The translations under genes and the position numbers were made by a program. Below are positions 1-5,181 of a stretch of DNA of 5,181 nt, in pieces; position 1 is the first letter of the stretch; each line of letters begins with the position of its first letter. Source of the DNA: Reyranella sp. (GTDB lineage: Bacteria > Pseudomonadota > Alphaproteobacteria > Reyranellales > Reyranellaceae); NCBI GenBank assembly GCA_016780605.1, contig JADHLS010000485.1, positions 1-5,181 of the forward strand, written 5' to 3'. The notes under the pieces are model-generated. The model saw only the letters and a program-made list of their open reading frames with translations, was not told where the DNA came from and did no database searches.

Positions 1-272
1 CCGATGCGCAGCTCGCGCGCCGTCATGTAGGGGAAGCCGTGGTTGCTGACATCGCCATCGGCGACCTCGGCCAGGATCTGGCGCGACAGGGGGCCGGCGA
101 GGTTGATCGTGGCGCGCGCCGAGGTGAGATCCTGCACCGTCACCGTGCCATCGGTCGGCAGGTGCTTCTTGATCCAGCCCATGTCGCGCACGCCGAACGC
201 ACTGCCCGTCACCATGTAGACGCGGTTCTCGTCGAGCCGCGCGAAGGTGAGGTCGGCCTCTATGCCGCCGCG

Positions 273-279
273 CTCGATA
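273..279 (-). other. Deletion/frameshift junction inside the FAD/GcvT dehydrogenase gene
   Basis: On the minus strand the codon TAT (277-279, last residue of WRYYQIHY) is followed by a single C (276) and then by GAG (273-275), which opens ERGGIEADLT in a different frame. In intact family members the first motif ends the FAD region and the second lies well inside the GcvT domain. The join therefore skips a block whose length is not a multiple of three. The lone C could be the first base of a proline codon or the last base of an asparagine codon, so the breakpoint is ambiguous by at least one base. Confidence 0.8.
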
Positions 280-658
280 GTGGATCTGGTAATAGCGCCA
301 GTAGCTGTCGACGCTGCGCTCAGCCAGGTACTTCGCGCTCATATGATGAGTGCCGAAGCGGCGCACGTCGAAGGCCCAGAGGTCGAGTCCCGGCTCGCCC
401 TCGACGATCCATTCCGCCATCGCCTTGCCGGCGCCGCCGGACGCCGCGATGCCCGAGGTGAAGCCACAGGCGACGTAGACGTTGTCGCGTTCCGGAGCCA
501 GACCCATGATCGGCTCGCCGTCGGGTGAGATCGGGATCGGTCCGTTGATCACGGTGCGGATGCCGAGCTCGTTCAGGATCGGTAGGCGCTCGGCCGCCGG
601 CAGGACGAACTGTTCCAGCCGCTCCTGGTTGGGCTGCAGCAGCTCGCGGCCGAACGAG

Positions 659-696
659 AAGGGCACGCCTTTGGCGCCGAAAGTCGGCGTGCCCTT
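659..696. repeat. Perfect 11-bp inverted repeat with 16-nt loop inside the FAD dehydrogenase gene
   Basis: AAGGGCACGCC (659-669) is matched exactly by its reverse complement GGCGTGCCCTT (686-696). The 16-nt loop contains the palindrome GGCGCC. In the minus-strand gene it encodes residues about 268-280 (KGTPTFGAKGVPF). Read on the plus strand, the stem is followed by two more T residues (TTTT at 695-698), giving a terminator-like look in the antisense direction, but no plus-strand gene ends here. Function is unknown; it may be only a coding coincidence or a quasipalindrome mutation footprint. Confidence 0.6.
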
Positions 697-1493
697 TTCC
701 CAGCCGCCGATCGCCAGCGCCCCGGGTTCAGGCTTGAGATAGAAGATGCGGTCGGGATCCCGCAGTGTCGGCAGCCCGCTGGGGATGGCGTTGCTCTTCT
801 CGGTGATCAGGTACTGATGCTCGACGGCGCCCGCCGGCACTTCTATGCCCGCCATGCGCGCCACGTCGCGTGCCCAGATGCCCGCGGCCACGACCACGAT
901 CTCGCAATCGACATCACCCTGGTCGGTCAGCACGCGCGAGATGCGCCGGCCCTTGGCCTCGAAGCCCGTCACCAGCACGTTCTCGACGATGCGCACGCCG
1001 CCAGAGCGAGCGCCTTTGGCGTAGGCCATGGTGAGGCTCGATGGCTCGACCGAGCCGTCGTTGGGCACGAACACCGCACCGACGACACCGTCGGCCGAAG
1101 CCAACGGGAACTTCTCCTGTGCCTCCTTGGGAGACAGCGTATGCAGCTCGAAGTCAAAGCTTCGCGCCGTCGTCGCCATGCGCTTGAGCTCGCTCCAGCG
1201 CTCCTCGGAGGAGGCGAGCCGCAGGCTGCCGACCGGCTTCCATTCAGTTGCCTGGCCGGTCTCGGCCTCGAGCTTGCCGTAGAGCTGGGCGCTGTACTGC
1301 ATCAGGCGCGTGAGGTTGCGCTTGCTGCGCAGCTGGCCGACCAGGCCGGCGGCGTGCCAAGTCGAGCCGTGCGTCAGCCCGGCCTTCTCCAGCACCAGCA
1401 CGTCCTTCTGGCCGAGCTTGCCGAGGTGATAGGCGATGGAACAGCCCACCGCACCGCCGCCGATCACGACGATGCGGGCTTGGCTCGGCAGGC

Positions 1494-2741
1494 TCACGCG
1501 CGCAGCTCTCCGAGATACCAGTCGAGGAAGTGCGCAACATTGCGCTCGCGGACCAGCGAGAAGGGCCCGGGCACGTAGGCCTGCGAGCTCACGCCTTCCT
1601 GCTGGTCCTCACAGATGACCCAGTCCTGGCGATTGGTGATGTCCCAGATCGGCAGCAGGCGTTCCAGCGTATAGTCGCGGCCTTCGACGGCCTCGGCATC
1701 GACCAGCCAGTAACCGCGCACGTGCGTCTCGTCGGGTCCGATCGGCGTCAGCCGCGCCGCGGCGGCATAGTCGCAGTTGGTGTGTTGCCAGAAATTCGGG
1801 AACAGGGTCGTGCGCAAGGTCCCGGAATCCCATTCCTTGATGTCGCCCATCAGGCGGTTGCACAGCGGCTTGCCGTCCATGCTCTGGGTGACCGCGCCTT
1901 CCATCACCGGGGTGCGATGGCAGCGGAAGGCGGCACCCGTCATGGTCGACATGGCGTCGCCCTCGTCGAGGCCGAGCGACCGGAAGCGCGCATTGGCCTT
2001 GGCCACAATCGCATCCATCGCCGGCTGCAGCGTGGGATCGAGTATCGCCATGTCGCGCTGCACGTCATAGGCCGCGCTGTTGTATTCCTTGTGATTGGGC
2101 GGGCAGTGATAGCACTCGCGGTTGTTCTCGAACACGACCTTCCAGTTCGCCTTCACCACATAGTCGATCTGGTGGGCGATCTTGGCGCGCTCGATGGCGT
2201 GCGGCTTCATCTTGCGCCGAATGGTGCTGAGCGCCTGCGAGAAGTCAGGCGGCGAATCGCTCAGCGAGATGAACAGCAGCCCGGCCGCGTTCTCGATCGC
2301 CACGGGCCTGAGGGACAGCTCGGCCTTGTCGACGCCGAACTCACGGCTGGTGTCGAGCACCAGCGCGCCGTCGAGTTCGTAGGTCCAGCGATGGTACGGG
2401 CACACCAGGCGATGGCTGTTGCCTTGCTCGGTCTTGCAGATGCGCGAGCCGCGATGGCGGCAGACATTGTGGAAAGCGCGGATGTGCCCCGCGCGGTCGC
2501 GCACGACGATGACCGATTCGGTCCCCACCTTGTAGGTGATGAAGTCACCGGGCTTGGCCACCTGGAAGGCATAACCGGTGAAAACCCAATGGCGGTGAAA
2601 AATCCGTGCCAGATCGGCCTCGAAAACCTCGCGGCTCGCGTAAAAATCGCGCTCCAGCGGTCCACCCGGTCGATGCTCCGCAACCAGGCGGGCGATCTCG
2701 GGCGATAGCGTGTGGCGGGCCTTGAGCGGCGTGCCGTCCAT
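1494..2741 (-). CDS. Rieske [2Fe-2S] mononuclear non-heme iron oxygenase, glycine betaine/stachydrine demethylase-like alpha subunit
   Basis: Predicted cytoplasmic oxygenase of 415 residues that would use O2 and electrons from a separate reductase to hydroxylate, and so remove, an N-methyl group of a quaternary ammonium substrate. The Rieske cluster ligands are C94, H96, C114 and H117 (CRH, then CPYH 17 residues later). The catalytic domain shows NNRECYHCPPNH (206-217), giving the H-x4-H pair H212/H217 with a glutamate, E209, in the bridging position. D373 in RQDWVICE is the likely third iron ligand. Length and these motifs fit GbcA, stachydrine demethylase and carnitine-oxygenase-like proteins better than aromatic-ring dioxygenases. 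The ATG at 2741 is chosen because AAGGAG (2748-2753) lies 6 nt upstream. An in-frame ATG at 2798 would add 19 residues, but it lacks a ribosome site and the extension does not look conserved. The gene is co-transcribed with the FAD/GcvT gene through a GTGA overlap. No reductase partner is visible in the window. The oxygenase class is firm; the substrate is inferred. Confidence 0.93.
   Translation of the reverse strand: MDGTPLKARHTLSPEIARLVAEHRPGGPLERDFYASREVFEADLARIFHRHWVFTGYAFQVAKPGDFITYKVGTESVIVVRDRAGHIRAFHNVCRHRGSRICKTEQGNSHRLVCPYHRWTYELDGALVLDTSREFGVDKAELSLRPVAIENAAGLLFISLSDSPPDFSQALSTIRRKMKPHAIERAKIAHQIDYVVKANWKVVFENNRECYHCPPNHKEYNSAAYDVQRDMAILDPTLQPAMDAIVAKANARFRSLGLDEGDAMSTMTGAAFRCHRTPVMEGAVTQSMDGKPLCNRLMGDIKEWDSGTLRTTLFPNFWQHTNCDYAAAARLTPIGPDETHVRGYWLVDAEAVEGRDYTLERLLPIWDITNRQDWVICEDQQEGVSSQAYVPGPFSLVRERNVAHFLDWYLGELRA
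1506..1511 (-). promoter_or_regulatory. Ribosome binding site of the FAD dehydrogenase gene, inside the end of the Rieske gene
   Basis: GGAGAG on the minus strand, 8 nt before the GTG at 1497. The GTG shares four bases (GTGA, 1497-1494) with the stop codon of the Rieske gene, indicating translational coupling. This supports GTG as the start even though it is a weaker initiation codon. Confidence 0.65.
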
Positions 2742-2747
2742 TTTCGT

Positions 2748-2753
2748 CTCCTT
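2748..2753 (-). promoter_or_regulatory. Ribosome binding site of the Rieske oxygenase gene
   Basis: AAGGAG on the minus strand, 6 nt before the ATG at 2741. It decides in favour of this start over the upstream in-frame ATG at 2798, which has no purine-rich sequence before it. Confidence 0.75.
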
Positions 2754-2814
2754 GCAGTCGCAACCTACCACGCGGCCCTTGCCGGGCCCCAGCACCATGT
2801 TAAGGTTTTGTGAA

Positions 2815-2835
2815 GTGCTGCAATAAAAGCATCAC
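2815..2835. promoter_or_regulatory. Imperfect dyad, candidate operator in the divergent promoter region
   Basis: GTGCTGC (2815-2821) and GCATCAC (2829-2835) are inverted copies matching at 6 of 7 positions around the AT-rich spacer AATAAAA. A 21-bp dyad centred in the AT-rich island between two divergent operons is a typical place for a dimeric regulator to bind and control both. No regulator gene lies in the window, so the binding family is unknown. Confidence 0.35.
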
Positions 2836-2854
2836 GCGAGGCATGTAACGGAGA

Positions 2855-2868
2855 CGATCGGGAGATCG
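2855..2868. repeat. Short perfect inverted repeat just upstream of the binding-protein ribosome site
   Basis: CGATC (2855-2859), GGGA, GATCG (2864-2868). The arms are only 5 bp, so this could be chance. It abuts the Shine-Dalgarno sequence at 2868-2872, where a hairpin or bound protein could affect translation of the first transporter gene. Confidence 0.25.
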
Positions 2869-2872
2869 GAGG
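2868..2872 (+). promoter_or_regulatory. Ribosome binding site of the substrate-binding protein gene
   Basis: GGAGG, followed by a run of G, 9 nt before the ATG at 2882. The alternative in-frame ATG at 2900 (residue 7) would sit too far from it, so the start at 2882 is preferred. Confidence 0.75.
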
Positions 2873-2881
2873 GGGCTTAAC

Positions 2882-3928
2882 ATGACAGTATTCGCAACCA
2901 TGCGGCGAGCCGCCATTCTGGGTGGCGTTGCTTTGGCTGCCATCGGCCTCAGCAGCGCGGCGTTCGCGCAGAAGACCAAGCTCACCGTCTACACGGCGAT
3001 CGAGAACGAGCAGCTCGAGCCGTTCAAGAAGGCCTTCGAGGCCGACAATCCCACCATCGAGATCGCCTGGGTGCGCGACTCGACGGGTGTCGTTACCGCC
3101 AAGTTGATCGCCGAGAAGGACAATCCGCGCGCCGACGCAGTGTGGGGCCTGGCGGCTTCGAGCCTGGGCCTGATGGCGAGCATGGGCATGATCGAGCCCT
3201 ACACGCCGGCCAACGCCAGCCAGCTGAAGCCGATCTTCAGGAGCGGCAAGAGCCCCGAGACCTGGGTCGGCATGGACGCCTTCCTGGCCGTGGTCTGCTT
3301 CAACACGGCCGAGGCCGACAAGAACAAGAAGCCCAAGCCCACCAGCTGGGCCGACCTCACCAAGCCTGAGTACAAGGACTCGATCGTGATGCCGAACCCG
3401 GCCTCGTCAGGCACCGGCTATCTCACCATCGCCGGCTGGCTCACCATCATGGGCGAGGAGGCGGGCTGGAAGTTCATGGATGCGCTCCATCAGAATGTCT
3501 CGCAGTACCTGCATTCCGGTTCGGCGCCCTGTGTGCAGGCGGCCAAGGGCGAGCGCCTGATCGGCATCGGCTTCGACATGCGCGGCGCGACCGAGAAGAC
3601 CAAGGGCGCGCCGATCGACCTGATCGTGCCGAAGGAAGGCCTGGGCTGGGAGATGGAGGCCACTGCCATCATCAAGGGCACCAAGAACCTCGAGGCGGCC
3701 AAGAAGCTCGCCGACTGGGCAAGCTCGCTCAAGGCCAACGAGCTCTACGGGAAGTACTACGCCATCGTCGCCAACCCGACCGTCAAGTCGATGCCGCCCA
3801 ACTATCCTGCCGACGGCGAGAAGATGATGGCCAAGGTCGACGTCGACTGGATGGCCAAGAACCGCGACCGCATCCTGGCGGAGTGGAGCAAGCGCTACGA
3901 CAGCAAGTCGGCGCCTAAGGCCAAATAG
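2882..3928 (+). CDS. Periplasmic substrate-binding protein of a putative 2-aminoethylphosphonate-type ABC transporter
   Basis: Captures the solute in the periplasm and delivers it to the membrane transporter encoded next. The protein has 348 residues. A Sec signal peptide covers about residues 1-29: two arginines at 8-9, a hydrophobic stretch, then AFA before Q30 as the likely cleavage site. The mature part starts KLTVYTAIENEQ and contains WVRDSTGVVTAKLIAEKDNP (63-82), ADAVWGL (84-90), PTSWADLTKPEYKD (153-166), MPNPASSGTGY (170-180) and EGLGWEMEATAIIKGTKN (252-269). These are the hallmarks I associate with the PhnS-type 'putative 2-aminoethylphosphonate' binding proteins within the iron/spermidine-like binding-protein superfamily. 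The mature protein has two cysteines, C139 and C217, which could pair in the periplasm. The family name is a prediction; related proteins may bind other small amines. Upstream lies the divergent promoter. The gene ends at TAG, 21 nt before the ATPase start, with no clear terminator between. Confidence 0.92.
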   Translation: MTVFATMRRAAILGGVALAAIGLSSAAFAQKTKLTVYTAIENEQLEPFKKAFEADNPTIEIAWVRDSTGVVTAKLIAEKDNPRADAVWGLAASSLGLMASMGMIEPYTPANASQLKPIFRSGKSPETWVGMDAFLAVVCFNTAEADKNKKPKPTSWADLTKPEYKDSIVMPNPASSGTGYLTIAGWLTIMGEEAGWKFMDALHQNVSQYLHSGSAPCVQAAKGERLIGIGFDMRGATEKTKGAPIDLIVPKEGLGWEMEATAIIKGTKNLEAAKKLADWASSLKANELYGKYYAIVANPTVKSMPPNYPADGEKMMAKVDVDWMAKNRDRILAEWSKRYDSKSAPKAK

Positions 3929-3949
3929 CCGGCGGCAAGCGACGCGCGC

Positions 3950-5020
3950 GTGTCATCGCATCTGGAAGTCCGCAACCTCCACAAGCGCTACGGCGACTTC
4001 ACCGCGCTCGGCGATATCAGTCTCGATATCGCCGAGGGAGAGTTCGTCTGCTTCCTCGGTCCCTCGGGCTGCGGCAAGACGACGTTGCTGCGCGCCATCG
4101 CCGGGCTGGATCCGCAGACATCCGGCAGCATCCATCAGAAGGGTAGGGACGTCTCGGCCCTGCCGCCGGCCAAGCGCGACTTCGGCATCGTCTTCCAGTC
4201 CTATGCATTGTTCCCCAACCTCACCGTTTCGGACAATGTCGGCTACGGCCTGGTAAGTCGCGGCATGAAGCGCGCCGACATCGTGAAGCGCGTCGAGGAG
4301 CTTTTGATCCTGGTCGGGCTGCCGGACTCCGGCCCGAAATACCCCGCCCAGCTTTCGGGCGGCCAGCAGCAGCGCGTCGCGCTCGCTCGCGCGCTTGCCA
4401 CCTCGCCGGGCCTGCTGCTGCTCGACGAGCCCTTGTCGGCGCTCGATGCCCGCGTGCGGCTCCGCCTGCGTCACGAGATCAAGGCCCTGCAGCGGCGGCT
4501 CGGCGTCACCACCATCATGGTGACCCACGACCAGGAAGAGGCGCTCACCATGGCCGACCGCATCGTGGTCATGAACCAGGGAGCCATCGAGCAGGTCGGC
4601 ACGCCGCAGGAGATCTACCGCCGGCCGGCCACGGCCTTCGTCGCCGACTTCGTGGGCTCGATGAACTTCCTGTCCGGCACACTGAGGGCGCCCGACAAGG
4701 TCGAGGTCGCCGGCCTCGTCTTCGACTGTGTCCCGCAGGATGGCCTCCGCACCGGCAACAAGGTGGCGCTGTGCATCCGGCCCGAGGACGTGCGCGTGCG
4801 CGACCTGCCGGCCGACGTTGGCAACCGGGTCGCGGTCGAAGTTGCCGAGCTCGACTTTGTCGGCGCCTTCTGCCGCGCCACACTCAAGGTCCAGGGCGCC
4901 GGCGACGTGGCGATGACGGCCGACTTCTCCAGCAACCTGATCCGTGACCTGGGCGTCGAGCTTGGCCGCAAGCTCGATGTCGCCCTGCCGCCGGACCGGC
5001 TGCAGGTGTTCGCCGCGTGA
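3950..5020 (+). CDS. ABC transporter ATP-binding protein, putative 2-aminoethylphosphonate (PhnT-like) family
   Basis: Cytoplasmic ATPase that powers import by the adjacent permease. It has 356 residues. Walker A is GPSGCGKTT (37-45), the Q-loop is at Q83 (VFQSYALFP), and the ABC signature is LSGGQQQR (135-142). Walker B is LLLLDEP (155-161) with catalytic E160, the D-loop is SALD (163-166), and the switch histidine is H193. After about residue 235 comes a C-terminal regulatory/TOBE-like part including [10 protein letters not shown] (274-283), as in the spermidine/iron/phosphonate importer ATPases. All catalytic residues are present, so it should be active. The start is GTG at 3950, the only plausible initiator between the preceding in-frame TAG and the conserved [11 protein letters not shown]. 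No strong Shine-Dalgarno precedes it, so translation may depend on the upstream gene. The stop overlaps the permease start by GTGA. ATPase class is certain; substrate class is inferred from similarity and neighbours. Confidence 0.95.
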   Translation: MSSHLEVRNLHKRYGDFTALGDISLDIAEGEFVCFLGPSGCGKTTLLRAIAGLDPQTSGSIHQKGRDVSALPPAKRDFGIVFQSYALFPNLTVSDNVGYGLVSRGMKRADIVKRVEELLILVGLPDSGPKYPAQLSGGQQQRVALARALATSPGLLLLDEPLSALDARVRLRLRHEIKALQRRLGVTTIMVTHDQEEALTMADRIVVMNQGAIEQVGTPQEIYRRPATAFVADFVGSMNFLSGTLRAPDKVEVAGLVFDCVPQDGLRTGNKVALCIRPEDVRVRDLPADVGNRVAVEVAELDFVGAFCRATLKVQGAGDVAMTADFSSNLIRDLGVELGRKLDVALPPDRLQVFAA

Positions 5021-5181
5021 CCCTGGCTGTACCCGCGCCGTCGCCACGGCTGCGTGTGGCCATGTCGCGCGACGACCTGATCATGCGACTGGGCGTGGTG
5101 CTGCTGGCGATCACGCTGCTGGTGATCGTCGGTTTGCCGCTGTGGTCCCTGCTGGCCAAGGGCTTCGAGGACCGCGATGGC
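5017..5181 (+). CDS. ABC transporter permease, putative 2-aminoethylphosphonate type (N-terminal fragment, continues past window)
   Basis: Only the first 55 codons are visible. From the GTG at 5017 the protein begins with a basic, proline-containing cytoplasmic tail, then RDDLIMRLG. One hydrophobic segment follows at about residues 24-47 (LGVVLLAITLLVIVGLPLWSLL), then KGFEDRDG. This matches the first transmembrane helix and following loop of the large permease subunit that accompanies PhnS/PhnT-like proteins. The start shares GTGA (5017-5020) with the ATPase stop, implying coupled translation. An in-frame ATG at 5062 (residue 16) is an alternative start. It would form the membrane channel of the importer. 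Whether it is one fused permease or the first of two cannot be seen here. Confidence 0.85.
   Translation, partial: MTLAVPAPSPRLRVAMSRDDLIMRLGVVLLAITLLVIVGLPLWSLLAKGFEDRDG

Larger units (their letters stand above)
1..1497 (-). pseudogene. FAD-dependent dimethylglycine/sarcosine dehydrogenase-like protein (FAD domain + GcvT domain), broken by internal deletion/frameshift; 3' end outside window
   Basis: Members of this family oxidise an N-methyl group of dimethylglycine, sarcosine or similar amines with FAD and pass the one-carbon unit to tetrahydrofolate in a C-terminal GcvT-like domain. Reading from the GTG at 1497, residues 9-18 form the Rossmann dinucleotide motif (IVVIGGGAVG), with a ribose-binding acid at E37. 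The segment GSTWHAAG (44-51) is typical of the family; by analogy with mammalian dimethylglycine dehydrogenase, H48 is the likely covalent FAD attachment site. The FAD domain runs well to about residue 407 (WRYYQIHY, ending at 277). There the frame changes. The next family-like sequence, ERGGIEADLT, starts at 275 in another frame and continues GcvT-like to the window edge (91 codons). The original frame stays open to position 1 but becomes arginine-rich nonsense. About 110-120 residues normally found between the two parts are absent. The start overlaps the stop of the upstream Rieske gene (GTGA), with GGAGAG 8 nt before it. Family assignment is firm; exact substrate is not. The lesion may be real or an assembly error. 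Confidence 0.85.
2742..2881. promoter_or_regulatory. Divergent intergenic region carrying the promoters of both operons
   Basis: These 140 bp separate the minus-strand Rieske gene from the plus-strand binding-protein gene, so both operons must be started from here or from within the neighbouring gene. The flanks are GC-rich, but about 2797-2832 is distinctly AT-rich (TTAAGGTTTTGTGAAG, then AATAAAA), the likely promoter core. On the plus strand TTGTGA (2808-2813) is a possible -35, but no convincing -10 follows at 16-18 bp. On the minus strand TTGCAG followed by TAACAT 15 bp later is a weak candidate. A short GC hairpin (GGCCC 2774-2778, GGGCC 2784-2788) would lie in the leader of the Rieske transcript. 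Exact promoters cannot be assigned by eye. Confidence 0.55.

Noticed and set aside
39..742. Plus-strand open frames across the left end
   Set aside because: They overlap the clearly conserved minus-strand FAD/GcvT dehydrogenase, and their proteins show no recognisable features.
1530..2708. Long open plus-strand frame (392 codons) antisense to the Rieske oxygenase
   Set aside because: It mirrors the Rieske gene codon by codon, its protein is low-complexity (R/A/H/V/D-rich) with no recognisable motif, and the minus-strand product has all catalytic residues. It is a by-product of high GC at third positions.
2742..2798. N-terminal extension of the Rieske protein from the ATG at 2798
   Set aside because: No Shine-Dalgarno before that ATG, the 19 extra residues look unlike the family, and a strong AAGGAG precedes the ATG at 2741.
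3749..3775. Adjacent tyrosines (KYYAIV, residues 291-296) suggesting an iron(III)-binding protein like FbpA
   Set aside because: The rest of the protein matches the aminoethylphosphonate-type group, the YY pair is not in a clear FbpA-like context, and the neighbours do not point to iron uptake.
3929..3949. Possible terminator or attenuator between the binding protein and the ATPase
   Set aside because: Only 21 nt, without a GC stem of useful length or a T-run. The two genes are most simply co-transcribed.
3926..3952. Possible stop-codon readthrough fusion of the binding protein to the ATPase
   Set aside because: The TAG is in frame with the GTG start seven codons later and no stop lies between, but a periplasmic protein fused to a cytoplasmic ATPase makes no functional sense; the shared frame is a one-in-three coincidence.
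3953..5047. Long open minus-strand frame (364 codons) antisense to the ABC ATPase
   Set aside because: Same cause: GC-rich shadow of a gene with every ATPase motif intact, and no family resemblance of its own.

Overview
This GC-rich window, with strong G/C bias at third codon positions and frequent GTG starts, looks like a chromosomal catabolic/transport locus from an alphaproteobacterium (Rhizobiales- or Reyranella-like; the taxon is inferred from protein style and composition, not proven). It holds five protein genes in two divergent operons and no intergenic stretch longer than about 140 bp. I see no RNA genes, insertion sequences or CRISPR arrays.

Left operon (minus strand, 2741 down to 1). 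The first gene is a Rieske-type mononuclear iron oxygenase (2741-1494), resembling the enzymes that N-demethylate quaternary ammonium compounds (glycine betaine demethylase GbcA, stachydrine demethylase). It is coupled through a GTGA stop/start overlap to an FAD-dependent oxidoreductase of the dimethylglycine/sarcosine dehydrogenase family (1497 to beyond position 1). As given, this second gene is broken. After about 407 good codons the reading frame jumps at about 276, directly into the middle of the C-terminal aminomethyltransferase (GcvT/folate-binding) domain. Roughly 110-120 residues expected between the two parts are missing, so the gene carries an internal deletion with a frameshift, or there is an assembly error.

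Divergent regulatory region (2742-2881). It is 140 bp long and contains an AT-rich island with an imperfect 21-bp dyad, plus good Shine-Dalgarno sequences for both flanking genes.

Right operon (plus strand, 2882 to beyond 5181). It encodes a periplasmic substrate-binding protein, an ABC ATPase with a C-terminal TOBE-like domain, and the start of a membrane permease, the last two joined by another GTGA overlap. All three resemble the 'putative 2-aminoethylphosphonate' ABC importer family (PhnS/PhnT/PhnU type).

Taken together, the right operon would import a small amino or quaternary-ammonium compound, and the left operon would remove N-methyl groups from it: the Rieske enzyme acts oxidatively, then the FAD/folate enzyme strips the next methyl. 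The most interesting reading is that the cargo is an N-methylated 2-aminoethylphosphonate. A simple betaine is the more conservative alternative.
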